DNA from: Treponema sp.
GTDB lineage: Bacteria; Spirochaetota; Spirochaetia; Treponematales; Treponemataceae
Length of the DNA: 29,010 nucleotides
Direction: 5' to 3'
NCBI GenBank assembly: GCA_023231445.1
Contig: JALNVF010000027.1
Span: 1 to 29,010, forward strand
The notes under the pieces are model-generated. The model saw only the letters and a program-made list of their open reading frames with translations. It did no database searches and had not been told where the DNA came from. The position numbers and the translations under genes are program-made. Below, piece by piece: positions 15,502 through 22,675 of the stretch (its first letter is position 1; each line of letters starts with the position of its first letter).

Positions 15502-16509
15502 ATGAAAAAAACAATTATAACAACAGCTGCTGTATGTACAGTACTGGCTCTCGCAGGCTGCACTAAAAAGAATGCAGAGACAGCTTCATCAGAAAAGGCA
15601 TATAAGATCGGTATTGCCAAAATTGTTCAGCACCCCGCTCTTGATGCAGTGGAACAGGGAATTATGGATACCGTTAATGCCGCAGGTTTTAATGTGGCAT
15701 ATGACCGTCAGAATGCGAACGGAGACGTTAACACTGCCGCTCAGATAGCATCGCAATTTAAAGATGAAAAAGTTGATGTTGCAGTCGGTATTGCGACGCC
15801 TGTTGCTGTAGCGCTTGCAAATACCATTAAAGATATACCTGTTGTTTTCGGTACGGTTACGGATCCTGTAGGCGCAGGGCTTGTTTCGACTGTTGAACAC
15901 GGCGAAGGAAATATTACCGGAATGAGTGATGCAATTCCGACCGAACAGCATATCAAACTTTTTAAGGAAATTGCAGGGATTAAAACGCTCGGTTATATTT
16001 ATACAAGCGATGAGGCAAATTCAATCAGTGCACTTGAACTTGTTAAGAAAGGATGTGAAGAACAAGGTCTTCAGCTTGTTACTCAGTCGATTACAAAATC
16101 GGCAGAAGTTAAACAGGCTGCAGAAGCAATCGTAAACAGATGCGATGGTATTTATCTTACAACAGACAATACCGTTTTCAGTGCGCTTCCGTCGCTTGTG
16201 CAGGTTTTCGGAAAAGCGGAAAAACCGATTTTCAGCGGCGATGTTACCGGTGCAAAAGACGGTGGAATTTTTATGGCAAGCGGATTCAACTATTACAAGG
16301 CCGGTTGTGCGACAGGTGAAATGATTGTAAAAATTCTGAAGGGAGCAAAACCTGCCGATCTTCCGGTGCGTTTTATGACAAAACCGGAAGACAGTGATTT
16401 ATTATTTGATCTTGACGCGGCAAAGAACTGCGGCATTACAATTCCGAAGGAATATCTTGATAAGGCAAATTATATTTATGAAAACGGAACATTAACAGAA
16501 AAGAAATAA
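15502..16509 (+). CDS. ABC importer substrate-binding lipoprotein (ABC_sub_bind, TrpX-like)
   Basis: This is a 335-residue lipoprotein. I start it at 15502 because AGGAG lies 7 nt upstream and the signal peptide then ends in a lipobox LAGC; the upstream in-frame stretch is the leader. The mature protein has the two-lobed periplasmic-binding fold of the ABC_sub_bind family: YKIGIAKIVQHPALDAVEQG, IATPVAVALAN, VVFGTVTDPVGAGLV, NITGMSDAIP, YLTTDNTVFSALP and GFNYYKAGCATGEM. Streptococcal relatives (TrpX) bind tryptophan; the ligand here is unproven but probably an aromatic amino acid or related compound. Its permease and ATPase are encoded at 17468-19209, separated from it by an inverted gene and a terminator. 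Confidence 0.88.
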   Translation: MKKTIITTAAVCTVLALAGCTKKNAETASSEKAYKIGIAKIVQHPALDAVEQGIMDTVNAAGFNVAYDRQNANGDVNTAAQIASQFKDEKVDVAVGIATPVAVALANTIKDIPVVFGTVTDPVGAGLVSTVEHGEGNITGMSDAIPTEQHIKLFKEIAGIKTLGYIYTSDEANSISALELVKKGCEEQGLQLVTQSITKSAEVKQAAEAIVNRCDGIYLTTDNTVFSALPSLVQVFGKAEKPIFSGDVTGAKDGGIFMASGFNYYKAGCATGEMIVKILKGAKPADLPVRFMTKPEDSDLLFDLDAAKNCGITIPKEYLDKANYIYENGTLTEKK

Positions 16510-16531
16510 TGCAGTGATGTAAGACAGAAAG

Positions 16532-16567
16532 AAAAGGGACTGTTCAGGAACGGACAGTCCCTTTTTA
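16532..16567. terminator. Bidirectional terminator between the binding-protein and DUF3298 genes
   Basis: A perfect 12-bp stem, AAAAGGGACTGT (16532-16543) with ACAGTCCCTTTT (16554-16565), and T-rich sequence on both strands. It serves two convergent genes. Confidence 0.85.
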
Positions 16568-16573
16568 GTTTAA

Positions 16574-17305
16574 CTATTTTGCGGGTATTTCGACTTTTTG
16601 AATCCCATATACATACGGTGCAACAATATACGGCTCAAAATAGACGGTGAGTGTTTTTCCGTCATACGTAAACTTTTCATAGTTCTTTTTTTCCGGGGCA
16701 GTACCTTCTGCAATCCATTTTGTACATTCGTCTTCCGACTCTCTGCTTCCGTCGCTGAAATTCAGGTTTTTTGTAAAATAATCATTACAGTATGCTGCTA
16801 TTTCATCGAGCGTATAACCTGTTGTTTCCGTAATTGATACCTGTCTGTTCAATTTCCGGTCATATGTAAAAGAACAGACCGTTGTATCGCCGTGAGCACC
16901 GCCTTCCATTGTATATGTCGTGAAAAGCAGCGAGATATACCTGTCTGTTAAAATAACCGGATTGCAGCCGACATCGTACGAAAACGGCGGAGTAATACCT
17001 TCCGGGCCTGTTTCTCTGCGGATACGGTCCATTTCCTCCCAGTCCTGTTTCATGGTTGATCTGAATGATCTGAAGGGAGAAACTACCGCAGCTTTTACCG
17101 CATTATTCAGATCCGGACACCGGGGAAATACAGGATACTGTACTTTGATTTCACCGAATTTATTTTTTTCTTTGATTGTTATCTGCTTATACAAAATACC
17201 GCTGCCGGAAACTATTTTTGTCGTCGTATTGCTTTTACAGCCTGAAATTTCAAGTGCAAATACATACAGGGCTGCTAAAAATGAAAGCACCGTAATCCGC
17301 TTCAT
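16574..17305 (-). CDS. DUF4163/DUF3298 (RsiV-like) lipoprotein
   Basis: This is a 243-residue lipoprotein. The start at 17305 is supported by AGGAGAAA 8 nt upstream, and the signal peptide ends in the lipobox ISGC. The hallmark of DUF3298 is visible: YISLLFTTYTMEGGAHGDTT followed by FTYDRKLNRQVSI, then an acidic helix and the final PYVYGIQKVEIP. The fold is shared with the extracytoplasmic part of RsiV and with PdaC-type proteins, and often binds or senses lysozyme or peptidoglycan; function here is not known. The gene is inverted between the two halves of an ABC importer operon. Confidence 0.8.
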   Translation of the reverse strand: MKRITVLSFLAALYVFALEISGCKSNTTTKIVSGSGILYKQITIKEKNKFGEIKVQYPVFPRCPDLNNAVKAAVVSPFRSFRSTMKQDWEEMDRIRRETGPEGITPPFSYDVGCNPVILTDRYISLLFTTYTMEGGAHGDTTVCSFTYDRKLNRQVSITETTGYTLDEIAAYCNDYFTKNLNFSDGSRESEDECTKWIAEGTAPEKKNYEKFTYDGKTLTVYFEPYIVAPYVYGIQKVEIPAK

Positions 17306-17417
17306 GGAAATTTCTCCTGAATGATGTAGAATTCTAAAGCTGTTCAAGTATACTGTTATTTGCCGTTGTTAAGCAAACCAGTTTTCAAGGGACGGCGTTC
17401 TTTTTTGCAGACACAAC

Positions 17418-17446
17418 TTCACATATTTCCGAAAATAAATTACTAT
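17418..17446 (+). promoter_or_regulatory. Promoter of the importer permease-ATPase genes
   Basis: TTCACA (17418-17423), 17-nt spacer and TACTAT (17441-17446). The predicted start near 17453 gives a short leader that contains GGAG (17459-17462). Confidence 0.55.
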
Positions 17447-17467
17447 AAAAAGATACGTGGAGCTGAC

Positions 17468-18409
17468 ATGATACACAGTATTCTTATTGAAGGTCTTATT
17501 TACGGTATTATGGTTCTGGGTGTTTTTGCCTCGTTCCGTATTCTCAATTTCTGCGACATGACCGTCGACGGCTCGTTCCCGCTGGGCGGCTGTATTCTTG
17601 CAGCGTGTCTTCTGCACGGTATTCCTCCTGCCGTGGCGCTTGTCATTGCCTTTGCAGGCGGACTAGCGGCAGGTTTTTTTACGACGCTTATTTATACGCG
17701 TCTGCGCGTTCCCGACCTGCTTGCCGGAATCCTTATGATGACGATGCTGTATTCGATCAATCTGCGCATTATGTCAAATCGTGCGAACGTATCTTTTCTG
17801 AAAGTGAATACGACCTTTTCTCGTATTTCGGCATGGATGACACAGATGTTTCCTTCGGTTTCACCTGAATGGGGTATACTCCTGTTTCTTGTCATTTTCG
17901 TCATGCTGCTAAAAGGGGGACTTGATTTGTTTTTCCATACGGATCTGGGACTTACAATGGGTGCCCTTGGTGCGAACGAACAGATGGTTGTTTCTCAGGG
18001 GATGAATCCGCAGATACTGCGCGGCATCGGTGTCTGTTTCGGAGACGGACTGGCAGCTCTTGCCGGTGCCTTTGCCGCGATGTACAACGGCTTTGCTGAC
18101 GTGGGCAGCGGAACGGGTGTGGTCGTAAGCGGGCTTGCGTCCCTCATGCTGGGTGAGTTTATTCTGCGTACGAATAAAATTTCACTGCAGACGCTCCGTG
18201 TCATAATCGGTTCGATTATGTACCGGGCGCTGATGTTCGTGGGCCGGAGCTACGGGTATAAGATAGGCCTGACAAGCAACGACCTGAAACTTATTACCGG
18301 ATTGTTGATAATTCTTTCGCTTATTGTATCAAATCTGCAGGGACATACAAATCTTAAGCAGCATTTTATACGTCCTGCGAAGACGTGTCCTTTAGGAGCC
18401 GGAAAATGA
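17468..18409 (+). CDS. ABC importer permease (TrpY-like, LivH fold)
   Basis: This is a 313-residue inner-membrane protein. The start at 17468 (MIHSILIEGLIYGIMVLGVF) follows GGAG by 5 nt; longer in-frame starts add a hydrophilic segment that overlaps the promoter. At least eight hydrophobic segments are seen. Family marks include FCDMTVDGSFPLGG, LTMGALGANEQMVVSQG (the loop that contacts the ATPase) and VVSGLASLMLGEFIL. It belongs to the uncharacterised permease group that pairs with ABC_sub_bind proteins. It overlaps the ATPase start by 4 nt (ATGA 18406-18409). Confidence 0.88.
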   Translation: MIHSILIEGLIYGIMVLGVFASFRILNFCDMTVDGSFPLGGCILAACLLHGIPPAVALVIAFAGGLAAGFFTTLIYTRLRVPDLLAGILMMTMLYSINLRIMSNRANVSFLKVNTTFSRISAWMTQMFPSVSPEWGILLFLVIFVMLLKGGLDLFFHTDLGLTMGALGANEQMVVSQGMNPQILRGIGVCFGDGLAALAGAFAAMYNGFADVGSGTGVVVSGLASLMLGEFILRTNKISLQTLRVIIGSIMYRALMFVGRSYGYKIGLTSNDLKLITGLLIILSLIVSNLQGHTNLKQHFIRPAKTCPLGAGK

Positions 18410-19209
18410 TTACACTCGAGGATATCAGTATTACATTCAACGCAAATACGCCCGACGAAAATAAAGCCCTCAGGAACGTTAATCTGACAATTAATAAAGG
18501 CGATTTTATTACCGTGATCGGTTCAAACGGTGCAGGAAAATCGACATTATACAACGTAATCGCGGGAACGCTTCAACCGGCGCAGGGACGGATAGTACTT
18601 GATATGAACGGCGCTGTCCGCGACATTACACACGATAAAGAGTATAAACGCGCCCGGTATATCGGCCGTATTTTTCAGAATCCGCTGCTCGGCACAGCCG
18701 GAAAAATGTCACTTGAAGACAATATGATGATATGCTGGAAAAAAGGCTGGAAAGGCCTTCGAATAAGTCTTACGAACAAACAGCGCGATTTTTTCCGTGA
18801 GCAGCTCAAACAGCTGGGAATGGGACTTGAGAACCGGCTGAATGACAACGTAGAACAGTTTTCCGGCGGACAGCGGCAGGCGCTTACACTGCTTATGGCA
18901 GTCATGTCGCATCCGGCGCTGCTGCTGCTTGACGAACATACTGCCGCTCTTGATCCGCCGAATGCAAAGCTGGTTATGGAGATTACCCGGAAATTTGCCG
19001 CCGATTACGGACTGACCGTTATGATGGTTACACACAACATGCAGCAGGCGCTTGATTACGGCAATCGTCTTCTTATGATGGATGCGGGAGAGATAATCCT
19101 TGACGTATCAGGCGGAGAAAAAGCTGATCTTACTATGGACGACATAGTGAAACAGTTCCGCACCATCAAGCAGCATGAGTTGTCCAACGATCAGATGATG
19201 CTGCAATAA
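18406..19209 (+). CDS. ABC importer ATPase (TrpZ-like)
   Basis: This is a 267-residue ATPase. The start at 18406 is preceded by AGGAG and overlaps the permease stop. All motifs are intact: Walker A GSNGAGKS, Q-loop RIFQNPLLGT, signature FSGGQRQ, Walker B LLLLDEHTAALDP and H-loop MMVTHN. The DEHTAALDP sequence is typical of this importer group. It energises uptake of the ligand bound by the lipoprotein at 15502-16509. Confidence 0.92.
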   Translation: MITLEDISITFNANTPDENKALRNVNLTINKGDFITVIGSNGAGKSTLYNVIAGTLQPAQGRIVLDMNGAVRDITHDKEYKRARYIGRIFQNPLLGTAGKMSLEDNMMICWKKGWKGLRISLTNKQRDFFREQLKQLGMGLENRLNDNVEQFSGGQRQALTLLMAVMSHPALLLLDEHTAALDPPNAKLVMEITRKFAADYGLTVMMVTHNMQQALDYGNRLLMMDAGEIILDVSGGEKADLTMDDIVKQFRTIKQHELSNDQMMLQ

Positions 19210-19226
19210 GACGTATACACCTTTTT

Positions 19227-19285
19227 CAATCTTCACACAATCTTGACATTACAGGAGCCGAATCTTGACACGGTTCTGCTATATT
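19227..19285 (+). promoter_or_regulatory. Phased 11-bp direct repeats and promoter of the small lipoprotein gene
   Basis: CAATCTTCACA (19227-19237) and CAATCTTGACA (19238-19248) are contiguous 11-bp direct repeats; a third, GAATCTTGACA (19260-19270), is exactly 22 bp after the second. Nine nt later is TATATT (19280-19285), a -10 box with no -35 at the proper spacing. Tandem 11-bp half-sites ending about 10 bp before a -10 are the layout used by OmpR/PhoB-type activators. Confidence 0.65.
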
Positions 19286-19297
19286 TTGAGACATCAA

Positions 19298-19336
19298 AGG
19301 GAAAGCACCAGAGAGTCTGGCTTTCTGACTTTCCCT
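19298..19336 (+). other. Structured 5' leader of the small lipoprotein mRNA
   Basis: AGGGAAAG (19298-19305) pairs with CTTTCCCT (19329-19336), and inside it CCAGA (19308-19312) pairs with TCTGG (19316-19320). It starts about 6 nt after the predicted transcription start and may stabilise the mRNA 5' end. Confidence 0.5.
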
Positions 19337-19371
19337 GTACATCTAAAATCTTTGTAAAAGGGGTAAATACT

Positions 19372-19623
19372 ATGAAAAAGATTATCATGATCGTGAGCGC
19401 AGTCGCTCTTATTTCTATGTTTGCTGTTTCCTGCAGCAAAAAGGAAGCAGCAGCTGCTGATACAACAACCGAAACAACAGCTACTGATACAACAACCACA
19501 ACAACTGATGATGCTGCTGCATCAACGACAGATTCTGCTGCTGCAACAGATTCTACGGCAGATGCTGCATCTACAACTGATGCTGCTGCAACGGCTCCTG
19601 CTTCAGATGCTGCTGCTAACTGA
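19372..19623 (+). CDS. Small Ala/Thr/Asp-rich lipoprotein
   Basis: This is an 83-residue protein starting at 19372, where AAAAGGGG lies upstream; the first residues MKKIIMIVSAVALISMFAVS lead to a lipobox VSC, followed by SKK. The mature part is almost entirely Ala, Thr, Asp and Ser in short repeated units (TTET, TDTT, DAAA, STTDS). It has no folded domain I can see, and is probably an extended, lipid-anchored spacer or surface coat. The repeated GCTGCT/ACAACA codons could vary in copy number. It has its own regulated-looking promoter and terminator, and faces the two-component operon. Confidence 0.75.
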   Translation: MKKIIMIVSAVALISMFAVSCSKKEAAAADTTTETTATDTTTTTTDDAAASTTDSAAATDSTADAASTTDAAATAPASDAAAN

Positions 19624-19652
19624 TTTCTAAAAACAGAAATTACAAAATCAGG

Positions 19653-19683
19653 CCGGAATGATTCATTTCATTCCGGTTTTTTT
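19653..19683 (+). terminator. Terminator of the small lipoprotein gene
   Basis: CCGGAATGA (19653-19661) pairs with TCATTCCGG (19668-19676), with a 6-nt loop and seven T residues. The T run overlaps the stop of the convergent kinase gene. Confidence 0.85.
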
Positions 19684-21067
19684 ATGTCTGAGATTTTCCG
19701 GTTTCACGGAAGGGTAAGGTAACGGCAAAACAGACCATTCCGTTCTCATTATATACGCTGATTTCCCCTGAATGTAAATCCATGATTGCTTTTGCGATGG
19801 ATAATCCAAGCCCTGAACCGCCGTTTGTACGGGACTTGTCTCCCCTGTACAGTCTGTCAAAAACGTGTGACAGGTCCTCTCTGCTGAGTCCGCCTGTGTT
19901 CTGTACTTTTATGGATATTGTTTTAGGTACCTGGTCCGGATCAGCATAAGACATCGTTACACTGATTATTCCGCCTGCCGCAGTATACTGAACTGCGTTT
20001 TGTACTATATTTGATACGCACCGCTGCAGAAGAAATTCGTCTGCAGAAAACGGTTCGGTGAAAGTACAGGTACATGAGAATGCAATTTTCTTCTGAGAAG
20101 CAAGCAGTTCGAACCGTTCCTTTGTATCGGTAATAAACGCCGCCGGATAAATGTCTACTGGTGTAATTTTCATTTCAGGAGATTCATATTTACTCAGATC
20201 GTGCAGATTGGTTACAAGTTTTTCAATATGTGTCAGCTCACCCAGGAGACTCGAAAGCCGTTCTTTTGTTGAGGGAAGTACTCCGTCTTCCATTGCTTCA
20301 AGCTGTACTTTTACGGCAGTAACGGGAGTCCGCAGGTCGTGTGACACATCCTGCATCCACTGCCGGCGCAGCGATTCTTCTTTGAGAAGCTGATTCTGCA
20401 GTTTTTCTTCTGATGTAGCAATTCTGTCAAATTCTGCCGTATCAAGATGGGTAAACGATACCGAACGGCTGCCGTTGCCGAGTGCGGTGATTTCATCGAC
20501 AAGCGATGATGTCTGTTTTGAAAAAACTGAAGAAATAAATGCTGATATTGCAAGTGCAATGACAATTGCGGTTATTGCACCTGCGAGGACTGCATTGCGC
20601 ATTGAGGCGATGAACTGTCTGTTTGCCCGGTATGTAAGAAAGTCGGCACTGTTTACCGAAAGGTAGCCCACGATTCTGCTGTCGTCTTTTATCTGTGCAG
20701 GTGTGTTTAATGAAAGAAATGTCGAAATATTTCCGACCTGTGCTTCAACGGTGTCTGTTGTAACACGTCTGCCCTTATAGAGAAGCAGTACGGGACGTTT
20801 ATTCAGATCAAAGATATAGACGTACATTGAGTCAGTGATATACGGCAGTAATGTCGATTCAAGTGCCTTCTCGTCGAGTTCTCCGTGAAGCCGGTATACC
20901 TTTGAAATACGGGGCAGAAGCATTTTTTCTATTTCAGTATTTTCATCGCGGTTCCAGTGTGAGATGGATGAGCGTATTGCAAAGATGAAAATGAGCGACA
21001 TAACGACAAGGACGCTTACCGACGCGGCAAGATGACCGATGTATACTTTACGGAAAATACTTGTCAT
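19682..21067 (-). CDS. Sensor histidine kinase, OmpR-partner type
   Basis: This is a 461-residue membrane kinase. Two transmembrane helices (about 12-34 and 158-182) flank a periplasmic sensor of about 120 residues. A HAMP-like linker follows, then the H-box DVSHDLRTP with phospho-acceptor His243, N-box NIVQNAVQYT, a G1 region that reads VQNTGG (Asn where Asp is usual), F-box FDRLYRG and G2 GGSGLGLSIA. The signal is unknown. It overlaps the regulator gene by 4 nt (ATGA on the minus strand), so the pair is co-translated. Confidence 0.92.
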   Translation of the reverse strand: MTSIFRKVYIGHLAASVSVLVVMSLIFIFAIRSSISHWNRDENTEIEKMLLPRISKVYRLHGELDEKALESTLLPYITDSMYVYIFDLNKRPVLLLYKGRRVTTDTVEAQVGNISTFLSLNTPAQIKDDSRIVGYLSVNSADFLTYRANRQFIASMRNAVLAGAITAIVIALAISAFISSVFSKQTSSLVDEITALGNGSRSVSFTHLDTAEFDRIATSEEKLQNQLLKEESLRRQWMQDVSHDLRTPVTAVKVQLEAMEDGVLPSTKERLSSLLGELTHIEKLVTNLHDLSKYESPEMKITPVDIYPAAFITDTKERFELLASQKKIAFSCTCTFTEPFSADEFLLQRCVSNIVQNAVQYTAAGGIISVTMSYADPDQVPKTISIKVQNTGGLSREDLSHVFDRLYRGDKSRTNGGSGLGLSIAKAIMDLHSGEISVYNENGMVCFAVTLPFRETGKSQT

Positions 21068-21759
21068 AATTTATTTTCACCGTTGAACCTGTAACCGAAG
21101 CCTCTGACAGTTCCTATCCAGTCGGCACTGCCGAGTTTTGTCCGCAGGTTTGCAATGTGTGTGTCGATTGTACGTTCAGAACCTTCAAAATAATAGTTCA
21201 GACATTCTGTCAGCAGTTTTTCTCGTGATATAACCTGATTCGGTGCGCCTGTCAGATAGAGCAGGAGTTTCCATTCAGCGCCTGTCAGATATACTTCTTT
21301 GTCGTCGACGAAGAGCGTATGCCTGTCGGTGTCTATTTCGAGCACGTTTTTGCACAGCATCCATACCTGCCTGTTTCCTGCCGGTGTTTTTCCGATTGTA
21401 CCGGTGCGTTTTAACAGTGCCTGGACCCGCAGTACGAGTTCTTTTGTGGAAAACGGTTTACATACATAGTCGTCAGCTCCCGTTTCAAAGCCGAGTATCC
21501 GGTCTGATTCGGAATCTTTCGCCGTAAGAAATATTATAGGAAGATTGGAACATTTACGGATTTCTTTTGCAAGTACAAATCCGTTCCCGTCGGGAAGCAT
21601 GATGTCCAGTACGGCCAGATCGATAGTTCCCCGTTTTACAAGGTCAAGTACGCCCGCCACTTTGTTGAACACGACAGTCTGATAGCCTTCAACCTGCAGG
21701 TAACCCGAGACAGCTTCAGTTATTAACTGATTATCTTCAACAAGTAAAATGCATGCCAT
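21064..21759 (-). CDS. Response regulator, OmpR/PhoB family
   Basis: This is a 231-residue DNA-binding regulator. The receiver domain (1-120) has Glu8/Asp9, phospho-acceptor Asp52 (VLDIMLPDG), Thr79 and Lys101 (CKPF). The C-terminal winged helix has LTGAEWKLLLYL, SERTIDTHIANLRTKL and the final VRGFGYRF. OmpR-type regulators bind tandem half-sites spaced about 11 bp, matching the repeats at 19227-19270, which makes the small lipoprotein gene a candidate target. Its ribosome site (GGAG) lies in the end of the upstream gene, only 4 nt apart. Confidence 0.94.
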   Translation of the reverse strand: MACILLVEDNQLITEAVSGYLQVEGYQTVVFNKVAGVLDLVKRGTIDLAVLDIMLPDGNGFVLAKEIRKCSNLPIIFLTAKDSESDRILGFETGADDYVCKPFSTKELVLRVQALLKRTGTIGKTPAGNRQVWMLCKNVLEIDTDRHTLFVDDKEVYLTGAEWKLLLYLTGAPNQVISREKLLTECLNYYFEGSERTIDTHIANLRTKLGSADWIGTVRGFGYRFNGENKL

Positions 21760-21763
21760 ATCG

Positions 21764-22654
21764 TTATTCTCCGTAAATTATTTTCCGCAGCGTATACGTT
21801 TGACCGTCGTACTTCCATATCCAGTTACCGCGGCTGTCATACACATAGGTAATGTCGGCGGAAAGATTCCTGCCTTCTTCATAAATCTTTTCATTCTCGA
21901 TCATTCCGCTCCGACCGTACTGAAGTACTGTCCTGCTTTTCAATTTTCCTTTTTTATCGACGTAAGAAAAGCTGGTGAGGTTTCCGTTGTCCGTGTAGGA
22001 ATAACCGACCTGTTCGTAAAACCCTGAACTGTCGTAGTGATCTTCAAATGCGACGTGTCCCCCTGCAGTATAGGTATAAATAATGCGTTTAAGTACTTTG
22101 CCGTCGGGAAACTGTGTTATGTCAGCGTATATAAAATTACGGTCATTATATTTAAATGATTCCCGGAGCGTAACTGCGTTCTTATTGTCATAGGTAATCC
22201 GGGATGTAAGCTGTCCGCCCGGGTTATATGACGAGACTGCCTTCCATTCAAGCGTATCAGTACCGGAAAAAGACGATTCCTCTTTCTGCCGTCCGGATGT
22301 ATCGTACGTATAGATGTATTTCCACCGCGGTATACCGTTTGTATCTGTTCCGGTGATTCCGGTAAGTAATTTGTTTTCCGAATAGTTGTAACGCGTAGAC
22401 GATTTCAGCCGGCCGTTTTCGTCGTACAACTGTACGGACGTAAGCAGCCCCTTGTCGTAATTACTGGCACTCCGCAGAACAAGATCGTCCAGTTCGTCTC
22501 CCCGGTATTCGGTTACGAGTGCAGGTCGTCCTGAGAGTTTTGAAAAATCAACGCCGTACGGATCAGTGGCAGACACTGCTGTCTGTACCGGCTGCGCCGC
22601 AAGCACAACCGGAAAAAATGCAGCACAGCATACTGTAGAAAACTTTTTACACAT
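21764..22654 (-). CDS. Exported YD-repeat-like protein in the two-component operon
   Basis: This is a 296-residue protein with a signal peptide (MCKKFSTVCCAAFFPVVLAA). The body is a run of imperfect repeats of about 20-35 residues with the pattern Y-[ST]-Y-x-x-x-G-x-L/x-S, for example YDENGRLKSSTRYNY, YDTSGRQKEESSF, YTDNGNLTSFSY and YDSRGNWIWKYDG. These resemble RHS/YD repeats or beta-hairpin repeats, without the large toxin or core domains of RHS proteins. It is the gene just upstream of the response regulator and is likely made from the same mRNA. A periplasmic role linked to the sensor kinase is possible. No Shine-Dalgarno is visible before the ATG. Confidence 0.7.
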   Translation of the reverse strand: MCKKFSTVCCAAFFPVVLAAQPVQTAVSATDPYGVDFSKLSGRPALVTEYRGDELDDLVLRSASNYDKGLLTSVQLYDENGRLKSSTRYNYSENKLLTGITGTDTNGIPRWKYIYTYDTSGRQKEESSFSGTDTLEWKAVSSYNPGGQLTSRITYDNKNAVTLRESFKYNDRNFIYADITQFPDGKVLKRIIYTYTAGGHVAFEDHYDSSGFYEQVGYSYTDNGNLTSFSYVDKKGKLKSRTVLQYGRSGMIENEKIYEEGRNLSADITYVYDSRGNWIWKYDGQTYTLRKIIYGE

Positions 22655-22675
22655 ACCAGCGTTATTTTATCATAA

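Noticed and set aside
19243..19371. A longer form of the small lipoprotein starting at 19243
   Set aside because: It would include the promoter and leader hairpin and bury the clear lipoprotein signal peptide that begins at 19372.
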